From Casuarina equisetifolia (taxonomy: Eukaryota > Streptophyta > Magnoliopsida > Fagales > Casuarinaceae), in the NCBI GenBank assembly GCA_028551475.1, contig CM052362.1:9237354-9301353 (forward strand): DNA of 64,000 nucleotides, in the 5' to 3' direction. Numbering within the stretch: the stretch's first letter is position 1; the number at the start of each line of letters is the position of its first letter. The notes beneath the pieces were generated by a model. That model was not told where the DNA came from and did not search any database. It saw only the letters and a program-made list of their open reading frames with translations. A program made the position numbers and the translations under genes. Positions 22,322-33,959 of the stretch are shown piece after piece.

Positions 22322-23860
22322 ATGACAAAATCCCTTCAAGACCTTAAGGCTTATGTTATGGCCTTGGTAGAGACCATCAATGTCAACAAGCATACATTAG
22401 ATGCTCGATTGGTAAAGTATGACACCACTATTGCTAACCTTCAAGGTACTATTACCACCCTTCATGGTAAGGTTACCACCATTCATGATAGTGTTGCCAC
22501 CCTTGGTGATAAATTTGATAACTTTCAATATATTATATTGTAACGCTTACCATTTGCTGACTTAATGAAAGCGAAAAACAAGCAAACAAAGGATTCTTTG
22601 TTTCCCTTTATTAAGGATGTTAGTATCAATGAAAATATACCACTGGAATCATTTGCTATTTGGAAGGCAGTTGGTACTTGGCACACGTCCAACCAAGCCT
22701 AATTATAAGACATTCGATTTAGCAAGGACGAAGCTAGCAATCACTTCCTAGGAGAACATAGGGGCAACCAATGTTCCTCTATGACAAGGAGTGCTACTTA
22801 ACATCTTTAACTACATATTAAAGGATACAAGGTAGATATGGCTATCTAGAATGTCTCCCAGATCATTGATCAATAGCAAAATGGATCTCCTCAAAACCCA
22901 TTTAGCACAGATCAAGTTCTTCTGCTACATGGAAAGGAATGACATACCTTTGGCAAGCCCAACAACCTTCCTCAAGGACACCACCTAATCCCTCATGCCC
23001 TTCTTCCTCACTTTGACTTTCCTAAGTTCAGTAGTGACTCCCCATGGGGTTAGATTCTTAAATGTGAGCTATTTTTTTGCTTCAATCCCATGGGAGAGGA
23101 ATAAAAGGTTGAATATGCAACCCATCATTTAGAAGGATGAGTAGAACAATGGTTCCAAGCCTTCCAAGTCAACCACCATATTCTTCCATGGCCAGACTTT
23201 TTAAGTATGGTTGGTTGATGATTTCTATCTTAAGAGCAAGGAGAAGTCATTGAGGAATTTAAAAAGTTGAAATAGTCTAGATCAATAAAAGATTATATGG
23301 AGCAATTTATAGCCTTAAAACCTTGGATGTCAGCTGTTGTTCCAAGATTATCATATGACTATTTTAAAGAAAAAATTTTAGCAAGCATCACATAGGACCT
23401 AAGAAACACCATTCATAGTTTTAAACCATAAAAGTTAGATCATGCAATTAAGTTAGCTCACTTACAAGAAATAGTAGTTGCATCATAGACCAAACTTAAC
23501 TAAAAACCATACACTCTCTCTTAAGAGTCTTCGACAATTACAGGTGGGGAGTCTAGTAAAAAAAGCTACAAGGTGGCTTCTTTAACTCCTTCAATTAAAC
23601 CTTTTATACAAAATGTGACATAGGAAGAAATACAAGTTAAGAAGGCCAAGGGATTATGTTTTAATTGTGATAAGCCTTATTCTCGAGGGCACAAGTGTAA
23701 GCATAAACAATTGTATATGATGATAGCTATTAAAGAACAACATAATGACCAAGTCAAAGATGGGTTGCTGCAATGCTCAAAATTTAAATGGAAAATAAGC
23801 AATGCAAATTTCAACTCTTTACAATTCTTAAGGACAAGGATTTCAAAAGGGGAGGGGGGG
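22322..23860 (+). pseudogene. Element E Gag remnant
   Basis: The first part (22322-22543) is open and helical, with repeated heptad-like text (NLQGTITTLHGKVTTIHDSV), a probable coiled coil. After the stop at 22541 the reading is broken many times. Near 23657-23698 a knuckle of the gypsy chromovirus kind, CFNCDKPYSRGHKC, is clear, followed by KHKQLYM. The polypurine tract at about 23845-23860 is AAAAGGGGAGGGGGGG. The core Gag domain cannot be traced with confidence. Confidence 0.65.
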
Positions 23861-23865
23861 TGCAA

Positions 23866-24266
23866 TGTCAGGCCTATGGTATGCTAAATAAGGGATTTAA
23901 CCCTAATTTATTATGTTATACTTTTTAGATTGTTTTAATTAAAAAGATTGAGTAGTTTGGGGAATGTTAGAAAACCCAATCAATTTAGGAATCTAAAACC
24001 CAATCATACTAGGCTAAGAATTATGCTATAAATAAGAAGTCGAGGGGAAAGGTTGAAAGCACTTATTGAAAAGATTGAAACCTTGGCTTGGCCTTTATAA
24101 TTGAAGAAGCTTTAGGTTCTTAATCTTGATAAGTTGCAAATCATTTTCTTTTTATACATTATTATTTTGTTTAAGTTTTCAATATAATTTGGTATTTTGT
24201 TTTCATCAGTCTTATTTGGGTTCTAAGAGAATAATCTTAGACTTAGGGCCATGATAGCCTCTGTCA
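23866..24266 (+). repeat. Element E 3' LTR
   Basis: About 401 bp from TGTCAGGCCTATGG to CTCTGTCA, preceded by the G-rich tract. It retains about ten terminal bases that the left LTR has lost. Confidence 0.85.
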
Positions 24267-24271
24267 ACCTT

Positions 24272-24569
24272 TTTTGGATCTTTTCACACCACTGCTCTTT
24301 CTTTTACTGGTGTGCATTTTTTTTCTAGCTTCTTACTTTTTAGCTGGTTGGTTCAATCTCTTGGAATGGCATATCAATTGCTCACTTATGTTGGAGTGGT
24401 TGGTTAGCATGCCATGTTATAGGTTGGCTCTACCTTGTGTTTCTTTTTTTTTTTAATCTCTCTTTCCCTCTTTTCGATGTGTAGGCACAAGAAGCATAAA
24501 AAGAAAAAGAAAACAAGAATAACAAACACAGTTCTCCTTCACCATCTAATAGTCTTTTTGTGGCTATAA
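24272..24569. other. Unassigned host or old repeat sequence between element E and the Copia remnant
   Basis: T-rich text with no open frame carrying a recognisable domain. The 125 bp left of element E (21695-21819) is its continuation. It may be part of the older Copia element downstream, but nothing diagnostic is present. Confidence 0.4.
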
Positions 24570-25160
24570 TGGGCTTGATGCCTAAGCAATCTCACTAGGA
24601 AGCTGCCCTACATGTCATTAGGTACATCAAGAACTCTCCTAGTATAGGTTTAATTATGAAGACAAACAACATACTTGACTTACATGTATTTTGTGATTTT
24701 CACTATGCGAGATGCAAGATGAGTAGAAGATATGTTACAAGTTTTTGTGTTAAACTAGGGGAGTCCTTAACTTCCTAGAAGTGCAAGAAACAAGTTATTA
24801 TCTCTAGATCTTCCACTAAAGTACAATATCAAGCTATGGCTTCACTTCATATGAGATTATTTGTCTATTGAGCATATTTGATGACTTAAAAGTCAAATCC
24901 TTAAAATTAGTTGCTTTTTTTTGTAATAATGAATCAGCCATTAAGATTGCAATTAATCTTATTATGAATGAGAAAAAAAAGTACATTGAAGTCATTTGTC
25001 ACTTTATACAATAAAAGATCACTCAAGGTATCATTAAAACAATTCATGTTTCTATTAAGCAATAACTCACAAATATCTTGACTAGGGCATTGGGTATTCA
25101 ACAACATCACTTTCTCCTTGGCAAGCTAGGAAGGTTTGACTTGTATAGAGCACCAACTTG
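24570..25160 (+). pseudogene. Copia RNase H fragment, element F
   Basis: Conceptual translation with stops gives HVIRYIKNSPSIGLIMKTNN, then DLHVFCDFHYARCKMSRR, then SRSSTKVQYQAMAS. This is the RNase H end of a Copia pol from a lineage distinct from A and B. Further text resembling the FHxxKLG and DLY pol tail ends at about 25158, just before a polypurine-like CTTGAGGGGCA. Everything upstream of RNase H is missing. Confidence 0.75.
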
Positions 25161-25167
25161 AGGGGCA

Positions 25168-25452
25168 TGTTAAGAAAATGATGTTATTAGTTGTATATTT
25201 TCATTACCCATTGGGCTAAGGCCATATACATGTATAGCCTTGGCCCAATACCTTAGCCCCTTTGTACTAGGTTTAACACTCTTTTACCCTATTTATTCTC
25301 ATGTATCTTGAATCATATTTAGAGAAGTTTAAATCCTTTTTCTTGAGTAAAGGTTTCTTTCAATATTCCTATTGGCTCTTGTTCTTTAAAAGTTTTAATC
25401 ATTACAATTGCTTGCCTTGAACCAATTAGATTTTTGGCTTCCACAATTCTCA
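25168..25452 (+). repeat. Element F LTR
   Basis: It starts TGTTAAGAAAATG right after the polypurine-like tract and ends TTCTCA, 285 bp. It is followed at 25453 by TGGTGCCATAGAG, a degenerate match to an initiator tRNA-Met site. Both a 3' end to its left and a primer-site-like start to its right are thus visible. The last 60 bp recur at 36457-36517 in the duplicated segment. Confidence 0.6.
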
Positions 25453-28400
25453 TGGTGCCATAGAGTGGGATTGTAATAGGAGATTATTTTCCATTTATGA
25501 CATTATTGCAAAGTTGTGGTATCTTTTGGCTTTTTAGAAGAGTTATTTTTTTTCTACAGCTTGTCTAGCTAACAAGGACGTGAGTTGTTTCCTTTGGTTG
25601 TTATTTAAATACAAAAAGGGGGGAGGACATCCTAGATTTGAAGCTTATAAAGGGGATTAGAATTAGCATTGTAATTGGGATACCACATCCAACTTGTGTT
25701 TTATTTGAAGGTTGTTACCATTTTTATTAGTTAATGTTTAACTCCCTAAAATTTTATGGGAAAGGCAATGGCTATAGGAGATTGCAAATTAAGAGATTGA
25801 CTAGATTGACTCTATTCTTTTACAACATTATTGATTAGCATGATTCACCTACCTCCTTTGTGAAGAAGGTGGACAAACTTAAGCAAACCCAAATGACCTC
25901 TATCAACTCAAGCACTAACCCATATTGTTACTCATTTTGTTGTTCCAAAATCTTGTGTTGAGAACCTTTCTTATGATGGACTAACTCCTAAATGAGTACA
26001 AACAACATGTGGAGTAGGAAGGTGCATAAAGTACAAAAGGAAAAAATATGTTTGGCTTTGCTAATGGATGATTTCTTTGTCCTACTAATGATGTTAGGAA
26101 AAAGGAAAATGGGACTAATGTCATTTAGCCATCCTTGAAAAATCAATTCACCCAATCCTTGCATTGTTTGTTCCTAGGATTGTTGAAGTGACGAAAATCT
26201 AAGGCATTTTTAGACTAAGATGTGGAAAGATTATATCCACCTAGAAGTATAATCTTGAGTAAAAACTCCATAATGTAAATTAAAGTAATGTATCATTGGC
26301 TGAATATTATATAAGGATAATTGATGTTTAAGGGGGAATTAACACACAAGGGAAGCCAGAGATCTTACATCATATAAATGCAAAGCATGGAAAGGTAAGT
26401 AAAAGACTCCGATGTAATTTTCATTCTCTTTTTAATCAATTAGGCTGCATCGAAAAGGGGTCTACAATCCCCTTGAACTTTCTTTAATCCGGATTTATAT
26501 TAGTTTAAAGCCAAGATTAGATGGAACGACTTCTATTCTACTCGCTATGAATCTATTCTACGACTAATGGGACAAAGAAGATAAGTTAAACTATACGAAG
26601 GTCAAAAAAGATAATTTATTGGAGTAGTTGAAAAACCTGATTTATGCAATATAAGAACCACGACATCGGCTAGAATGTGGTGCCTTTGTCGAATGACAAT
26701 TCGCACTTAATTAACCAACGCCCTTCATGCTCATGTAGGAAATTGTCAGACGTGTGCGAAATACTTGTCAATAGTTGATTTGGCACTAGACAATTGAAGT
26801 GCCGAAAGGGTAACAAAATGAATACTGCCCTATGAAATTGACACATGAAGTGTAAAAGGTCATGTGTGTTAGGAAATATCAAGTCTTTAAACTCTTCCAA
26901 AGGTTAGAGCATAAAAAAAATCACAATGTTTAGTGGGCGGAGTTTGAATATAATACTAAGAGAAATATTCCTTTTATTGGTGAATGCTCTAATTAATTAA
27001 GAGATGAAATAAACAAATGAAATTACAATAGACAAAGATCGGCAAGCTTTCCAAAATGTGGGTGTCAATAGGGAGATCGTCTTCTAAAGTGGTTACACTT
27101 ACTTCTTTTGATTTTAACTCTAGGTACATCAGAAAAAAAATTTCTAGGACAATTCGTATATTGATCCTTTTTGTGCAAGTCAGTTTAACTTGCAAAAGAC
27201 ATCATTTTTCTCTTGGAAAATGATCAATTTTTTTTTTATCTAATTTATGAAGTTTGGCCTAAGAAAGCAAAAGGCGTAGCTCATGAACGATACTGAATAC
27301 AAAGTTCAATGCCGATCAAAATATTCAAACTAAAAGTCAAATAACCAGAACAAGAAAAGAAAGCATCAGGAAAAGGATGAAGCATCAATAATCCAAATCA
27401 TTAAACGTCTCTATGCAAGAAAACGAAAATAATAGAGAACTTCTCTCGCTAGTATTGTTGAGAGTTATGTGAGATTATCACTTTTGTCATAATATTTATC
27501 ATTATCGACAATATCCTATACAGTACCTCCGTTTGGTAATGCCTTGGGACCTCATAATTTGAGTTCATACACCCATCTTTACGACCTTATCACAGCCGTG
27601 ACATAGAAGGAGACAGGAACATGTAAGAAGGGGCATTGGTGACCAATCAAATCTAACCTTGACGTGAAATATATATTTGGAACTTTCTTGGAACACTTCA
27701 ATAAGAAGGTAATGACCTTTTGAGAAAAGAATGTTGGAGATAGATGGATTCGCTAACTAAGCTTACGTATTCTTTGCTCTTGGCGGCTGTATGGGGGCAA
27801 GCATAAGCTTTGCAGTCCTTTATAATTAAAATTGATCTAAGACTTCAATGGCGACTCCTCGGTAGTCAAATCTAATCCCTTGTAATCAATCACTCCCTAC
27901 TGCAACTGGGTGTCTCAAGCTCACTAATCGGAAGCTATCTGTACCACAAGCATATGCGTAAGCCTATTGCAAGTGGACTAGAGCTTGATAAATAATTGGA
28001 GGGACAGCAGCGTTACTTCCACCTCCCATAATGAAAAACTTGTCTCATGTATAATATCAAAATAATCAGATCTATAAATGTGTAAGATTCTAGCACATTG
28101 AATTATAGGAAACTTTGAGTAGAAATGCAGTCCAATCTTTGTTTATTACCTATCTTTCTCAAATTCTAATTTTCTTCACTATATTTCCTTTAAACAAAAG
28201 AGGGGGTAGTACCTTGAGGCATGTTATTAAAATAAATAAGAATGGACCTAATAAGTATACCTTGAAAAGATACAAAGAGTAGTATGTAAAACAAAACCAC
28301 AAATTTAATTATGTAACCTACAAACTAGGTTCTCAACTTGAGCATGCTTATACTAAAAATAAATAAATGCCAAGGGCTGCATGTTGACATAGTCCTATGG

Positions 28401-28519
28401 AGGCCTATAATTCCTAGGTCAAGCTTATTGTTCTAGAAAGCATTCTTACATGAGCTTGGAATAAAGCCTAGTTGATAAAAAATTTAAATATTCAATACAT
28501 GATGGTTATTATCATGCTT
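25453..28519. other. Long stretch without a recognised gene (copy 1 of unrecognised low-copy sequence)
   Basis: No intact gene is supported. 25453-26300 may be decayed retroelement interior, as it follows a primer-site-like motif, but no Gag motif is certain. 26440-28150 is less AT-rich than its surroundings and is well conserved against 37600-39420. Readable stretches lie mostly on the minus strand (for example 26670-26900) but are not shared as open frames between copies, so coding is unproven. Confidence 0.5.
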
Positions 28520-29245
28520 TTGCTTGAACTGAAGGATAGGAGTTGAAATATATCAACTATGGGGGGAAGCTACAACTAGCAAAGAGTGTTATATTATTTT
28601 TGCAAATTTTTTTAAAAGCTATGCATCACTAATAGAGAGTCGAGAAGAAACTAAATAGACAAGACTAGTATGGAAAGGAAGAGTACTAAAGCATAATTTT
28701 ATCTATTAGATCATTTTGAAATACAAGTTAATTATAATAGGTCAAGTGGCAGTATGGAACAACTCAGTAGACCCATAATGTATCTTCACCAACAAAAAGA
28801 AGAACCATAAGAACATTTATTCCTTAATTGAAAGTTAATAAATTATATTTAGAGGGCTCTACTAAGTATGAATAGATTATCTCAAAGAATTGAAAAATGG
28901 AGAGTAAAAGTATGTTGGATGATGAAGGTTGTTAAATTTAGAAGTTTTACAACGTCCCTACTCAGTCTATCATTTAAAGTTGTTTGTATCATATTTGGAG
29001 GGAAAAGAATAAAAAAAGATTCAATAGTAAAAGTTTAGAAAAGTCAACCATTATTGTTAAAATTAAAAAGGATTGAGAGCTAAGATTTTATCAATGAGAG
29101 GATTGAAGCCTATAACTTGAAATAAGTTATTGCAAGAGCATTGAAATTTGCCAAACGTAGTTTTTAAGCCTAAATGAGGATGTTGTAACTAAAAAATATT
29201 ATTTTTTAGTGATATATTAATACTTGACCCTTCATAAAAAAAACT
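28520..29245 (+). pseudogene. LINE 3' fragment with internal deletion
   Basis: The text aligns with the 3' third of the LINE at 50994-57003. It has the ISYGG(R/K)LQLAKS block near 28555, then a jump of several hundred bases. It then follows the C-terminal zinc-binding region, the FKVVLYHIW-like block near 28975 and the LINE 3' UTR ending near 29240 in an A-rich run. Stops occur in every frame. It belongs to the same LINE family but is much older. Confidence 0.75.
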
Positions 29246-29910
29246 TTGCCCAAAATATAATGTGCCAAGGTGATCGAAGTGTACCTAACTTGGGATTTTA
29301 AAGGCAACACATAAATCCAAGAAGCTAATAGACTTAGGCTTACAATTTATTCCAATGTAGCAAATGTTTAAGGATGTTGCTAAGAGTTTAAATAGCAAAG
29401 GCTTTATATCTTCATCGCCCTACCAAACTGCAAGTAGGAGAAATTAGCATATGGCCTCTATATTGGTGGCTTTACATCTTTAAATGTCATTCGATGCTTG
29501 TAACAAATATCTAAAGAACCTAGCTAATGAGAAACCTAATGATGTGGAGCTCATTATGATCTTCTCTAACCTTTATAAATAAGATAACCATTTGGTCAAG
29601 GTGATCTTATCAATAATGAGTATTATTTATTGTAATAAATATCATTGAAATCAAATTTTTAGTAAAAGAAAAAATGATGGTCATAATTTGCCAATCTATT
29701 TGCACCATAATTCCTTTTTTTATAAATTTTCTAGTATTAGTGTTTGGGGGATACATTGTCATAATAGATACTCTAGTTACCATGGAGGTTTTATTGCTAC
29801 AACATGATTTGTACTGAATAAAAAAAGCACGATTCTATGATATAAGGCAACTAATTTTAAGCATGGCATAATGTATGACCTATGAGTAGAACATTTGCCT
29901 TAACATGTGC
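29246..29910. other. No recognised gene; flank shared with 40861-41027, 41706-41865 and 58851-59513
   Basis: The first 150 bp (AATGTGCCAAGGTGGC-like to GATGTTGCTAAGAG) follows the LINE 3' end in each of the four places. The remainder matches only 59010-59513. No domain or long open frame is seen. Confidence 0.6.
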
Positions 29911-29915
29911 ATTAC

Positions 29916-30322
29916 TTTTAAATTTTATAAATTAAGGCCAATACCCAACTTAAAACCCTAAGACATTAAGAAATGGAACCCATATCTTTATAAACAGATT
30001 TTTAATATCTTCCTTAGTAATGTGAGACTTATTGACCACATCTTAAGAAGCCCCCTCACTATGATGGTCAAACTATTAGACCATCATAATGCTACACAAT
30101 TCAACACGCAACCTAACCATGATGGTCCAATTGTTTCTACATAATGCATGGGCTCAAATAAATGCTAAGGGAAATCTTGGCTTTGATACCATGTTAAATT
30201 TTATAGAGTTTGACTCATATCCAACTTAAAACCTTGATGTATTAGGCAATGGCCATATGTTAACAAGGCCCTTCATTTTGGTGGTTAAACTATTGGACCA
30301 TCTAATGCCACATAATTCAACA
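29916..30322 (-). mobile_element. TRIM (miniature LTR retrotransposon), copy 1
   Basis: Direct repeats at 29916-30106 (191 bp) and 30192-30322 (131 bp, shortened by an internal deletion) enclose 85 bp. On the minus strand TGGTATCAAAGCC (complement of 30179-30191) touches the LTR at 30192, a good initiator tRNA-Met primer site. The ends are TG...CA, with the left one degenerated. The target duplication ATTAC is at 29911-29915 and 30323-30327. There is no coding capacity. The same element with the same ATTAC target is at 59519-61193, so it predates the segment duplication. Confidence 0.85.
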
Positions 30323-30327
30323 ATTAC

Positions 30328-31042
30328 TTCCCTATACTATTTCCAATAATACTAGAACTATCTATGTTTAATTTAAACTCACTTAGTGGAGGAGTTATCC
30401 ATCTAATCTATGCACCCTTATTGATGACAATATGCCTTATAAGGATCCATAAACTCTCTCAAGCAATGTGATCTAAAAGTCTTGCCAAGGAATGATAAAA
30501 AGGGAGGAGGAGAATTAAAGAACTCAATGTAAAATTTTTTTATATATGTATGGCAAGGCCATTTATATTCTCTTATGTTTAGAATCATTTCTTGTCAATC
30601 AAATACCTTAAGTGATTAGAATTCCATAATTGAAATAGTAACTTTTCATTGATTGTTCTAGGTTGCTTTAGAAAACATTATCTTGGATCAAAATTAATTG
30701 CTCCACATAGTTAAATATTAACTATTAAAAATGGGAATGTCCATAAAATAAAACAAGTAGGAACACTAAACTTGGATGAAATGTAGAGTCCTAATCACTT
30801 CTAAATGTTGATTCCAATCCCTTTTGTCATTTTCAACCCAAAGATGGCCTTTCCCCCATTGATATGGAAACACAAGTCAAGATAAACAACCCTTACACTT
30901 ACTGAGTAGACAACTTGTAGAAAACAAAAAAGTTTTCCTCTAAAAAGCCAAAAGACACCATAATTACTCATTTCGCTTTGCGTAGAAATGTAGCTTAACC
31001 TTTTTTTATTACCTATCTTTGTCAAGATCTAATGTTCTTCCC
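30328..31042. other. Upstream region of phytoglobin copy 1
   Basis: AT-rich and without a recognised gene. It is conserved with 61199-61569 plus 63075-63403, the region upstream of phytoglobin copy 2, and so contains the ancestral promoter region of that gene. Confidence 0.6.
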
Positions 31043-31050
31043 TATATATA
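31043..31050 (+). promoter_or_regulatory. TATA box of phytoglobin copy 1
   Basis: TATATATA lies 96 bp upstream of the start codon, in a stretch conserved with copy 2 (63404-63411). Confidence 0.6.
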
Positions 31051-32078
31051 GATTGATGTCTATACATATGATGTTACGAAGAAGCATAAGCATAAGCAAA
31101 AGCCAACAAGGTAAGTGTTTGAGTGTGTGAAAGAGAGATAGAGAGATGGCTTTGATAGAAAGGCAAGAAGCTTTGTTGAAAGACTCATGGGAAGGCTTGA
31201 AGCAAAACATCCCTGGGCATAGTCTTCATCTCTTTGCCTTATAAGTAAAAAGCAATAAAGACAACAAAAATAATCCTTTCCTGTTTCCATTTTCATAATA
31301 ACATTACTTGCTTGATGATGAACCAGGATCATTGAACTAGCACCAGAATCCAAGAATGTCTTCTCCTTTTTGAAAGACTCGAATGAAATTACTACAAATA
31401 ATCCTAAGCTCAAGGCCCATGCTGCAAAGATTTTCAATACGGTATTCCCAAAAGCTATGATTGTAATTTATTTATTTTTTAGAACAATATATAGAATTTA
31501 TTTTTGAATTCCAAACTAGAAAGAGTTAGTATATAACTATAACATTGGATTTAAGTTACCCATTTTAAGTGAAATTAGACCTAAAGTTGGACAAAGTTCA
31601 TGAAGATTAATTAGAATACAAGATAGAAATCTTGTCCCTTTAATTCCTAGCAATTTATTAAAAATTAATCAACCTGATATATATAAAACAAGTTAAGCAA
31701 ATTTAGATGATGGTTTGATTCCTAGTTCTTAAATCAAAATAACTAAAAATTAAGGTGTGGTTTATTTCCTCCTTTTCTTTTTTTTGTTCATTTCTCTTTT
31801 TCCTAATTAAATACATGAGAGTCCTCACAAGGCCTACACCTCAACCTCTATGGCCTTTTTATGGTGATCTAGTACTTGATGTTAATGATTGAAAAGATAC
31901 CAAAGTTTGATGGTTTAACACTTAAGCAAGAAAATATGATTGTCCAAACAATTACAAATGTGTTTATGATGTTAGTCAAAGTACTATTAAGATTGGATTT
32001 ACTATTTTGATGTATGTGTGTATCAAGATATGTGAGTCAACCTCTGAGCTTTGACAAAAAGGCAAGCTGTGTGGGATG

Positions 32079-33638
32079 TGTTGAAAATCATGTGTTGATA
32101 TGTGTTGTTGAGAAAAATTTTACTTGTGAATAATTTTACATATGATAATATCTTTATGTGCATACATTGAATACCAAAGGAAGTAAAAAGTGTGTAAATT
32201 ATAATATCAACTAATGATATTATAAAGTAGCCAGTTTCCTACATTTCATTATCAAACATCACATAGAAAGTATAGTTAAATATTTTCATGTGATTTAATG
32301 ATAAAAATATAAGTAATTATATTAAAGAAAAAATGATACTTTATTAAATATGCTTGTAGGTACATGGAGGACCAAAGAATATATTATGAAATACAAATTC
32401 ATAATATAAGGTTCTATGTGACCAAGCTTACTCTCTGTTGGATTGAACCTAGATAATTCATGTTGGACCGAGCTTACTCTTTGCTAGACCAAGTCTAAAC
32501 TGTTCATGCTGGATCGAGCGTAAATAACTCTGATGGACCGAGCTTACTCCTTTAATGGACCAAGCATAAATAACTATGATGGACCAAGCTTGAACTAATC
32601 TAAGCCTGAATTGATCCATGGTGTGAAGGTGTGAAATATGGTCATTTCACTTAAACCTAAAGAGATGTTGCTCTTAATCGAGAAACCGACCAATTGAAGC
32701 CCTAGCCTCCTCGCCGAGCTGTTCTCTTTCATTTCTCTTTGTCACTAGCTCTCCAACAGGAAGAAATCTAAGGTGATGGCAATGTTAAAACTACTTTGAA
32801 AAGCCTTAGTCACCATTTGCACTGTTGATTGATGTAGCATCTGCCAAGTCTCAACAGTTTAGCTCCAACAGGTAGCTTAGGTTCAAATGAAACCCTAGAA
32901 AGCTTATTTACTTGATATCTCATATAAAAGGAGGGAGAAGAAAGTTCTTTGAGCGATCTTTGGCAACAGATTGTGTTGAGAAATCAAGTTTGTGCTCAAG
33001 TCTTGCAAAGAGATCATACCCGACAATATTCTTCATCAATCTTCAAATCAATTTTGTGTATCTTCGATGATATTCCTTCAAATCTATTATCTTGTGAATA
33101 TCTATTGCTAGATTGATCTTTATATGTGCTAGATTACTTCAAAATATTATTTACACATAAAGATCTTTGTAAATCTAAACCCCTAGCTTTGTGAAAATTG
33201 GGGATTTAATGATTAAAGCTTGAATTGATTTTATATATGTTTAATTAGCTCTCTAATAAGTTTTATTCCTCACTCACATTATATATTTAAGGATTAGCTT
33301 GATGTATTAAGGTTTGATTAACCTAAGCTTTATAACCGAGAATCAAATAACTCCTTGTTAGGGAGTTGTGAAGTGTAGGAGAAGATTTCTCCTAGCTTGA
33401 AGTAAAATAGACTTCACCTTGGTTTAAGTTGAAGGAGAAGAGGGTGGAAGTAGGTGAAAAGTGCCAAACCACCATGTAAATCTTTAAGCTTGCATATCTT
33501 GTTTGATTGTTGATTATATGCTTTGATATATTTGTGTTGAACAAAAATATTGCATAAATATAAAAAAGGTCAGAAAATAAAAGATAAAACCTAAGTATCT
33601 AATTCAACCCCCCTTCTTGGGTAGCCATAAAACCTTAC
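32079..33638 (+). mobile_element. Solo Copia LTR in exon 3 of phytoglobin copy 1 (element A family)
   Basis: TGTTGAAAATCATG...ACCTTACA, 1560 bp, with target duplication GGATG at 32074-32078 and 33639-33643. It follows element A's LTR in order, including TATAAAAG at 32933-32940 and the AGAAGAGGGTGGAAGTAGG block. A tandem repeat based on GGACCGAGCTTACTC and GGACCAAGC lies at about 32430-32600. No interior sequence is present, so a full element was probably reduced by recombination between its LTRs. Confidence 0.93.
32430..32620 (+). repeat. U3 tandem repeat of the solo LTR in phytoglobin
   Basis: About five imperfect units of 30-35 bp contain (T)GGACC(G/A)AGC(T/A)TA and an AACT(C/A)(T/A)GATG-like spacer. 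It lies about 350 bp into the LTR, the place where A and B carry unrelated repeat arrays. Confidence 0.7.
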
Positions 33639-33959
33639 AGGATGATAGTACTTTGAAGCACATGGGTTCAGTTCATTTCAAAAATAGAATCACTGACCCG
33701 TAATTTGAGGTATACTCATTTGGTTCATGCTACTAAAAGTATCATTTTGAGTTCCCATTAACGTGCTTTCAATGCTTATTAATTGCTTCTCCAATAGATT
33801 TAGGTGGTGAAAAAAGCCTTACTTAGAACAATAAAAAAGGCAATTGGAGAAAAATGGAATGATAAGCTAAGTTGTGCTTAGAGTGGAGCCTATAATCAAT
33901 TGGTTGCCACCATCAAGGCTGAGATGAAGGAAGAAGCTCATCGTGCACCTTTAACTTGA

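Larger units (their letters stand above)
21820..24266 (+). mobile_element. Element E: small non-autonomous Ty3/gypsy retrotransposon
   Basis: LTRs of about 414 bp (21820-22233) and 401 bp (23866-24266) flank 1.6 kb. The target duplication ACCTT is at 21815-21819 and 24267-24271. A PBS matching initiator tRNA-Met follows the left LTR, and a polypurine tract precedes the right one. The interior codes only for a degraded Gag with a C-terminal knuckle; no pol domain is seen. Confidence 0.88.
25391..31620. repeat. Duplicated segment, copy 1
   Basis: Sequence from about 25391 matches 36457 onward in the same orientation and the same order. The shared order is: LTR end of element F, unrecognised low-copy sequence, LINE 3' fragment, TRIM, phytoglobin 5' half. 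Homology is still present at 31620, which pairs with the window end at 64000. The copies differ by many substitutions and by copy-specific insertions, so the duplication is old. Confidence 0.88.
31146..33959 (+). pseudogene. Phytoglobin (plant non-symbiotic hemoglobin, class 2-like), pseudogene copy 1
   Basis: Four exons in the standard plant globin pattern: exon 1 31146-31240, exon 2 31327-31441, exon 3 32028-32078 plus 33644-33708, exon 4 33804-33959. Intron phases are 2, 0 and 0, as in plant globins. Recognisable text is ERQEALLKDSWE, FSFLKDSNE, NPKLKAHA (distal His region), GSVHFKNRITDP and AYNQLVATIKAEMKEEA. Phytoglobins bind oxygen and scavenge nitric oxide in the cytosol. Damage: intron 1 donor GT is AT (31241), TGA at 32052-32054, one base lost near 32064, a solo LTR in exon 3, TAA at 33700-33702 and TAG at 33879-33881. 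It cannot make the protein. The class assignment is less sure than the family. Confidence 0.92.

Noticed and set aside
26440..28150. Possible organelle DNA insertion in the less AT-rich stretch
   Set aside because: No plastid or mitochondrial gene text was recognised on either strand, and the stretch is simply kept as unassigned.
29281..29600. Plus-strand text considered as an exon of a host gene next to the LINE fragment
   Set aside because: Partial reading is broken by stops in both segment copies and matches no family known to me.
31060..31437. 125-residue minus-strand frame over phytoglobin exons 1-2
   Set aside because: It is the antisense shadow of the globin exons; the plus-strand exon structure explains the sequence.
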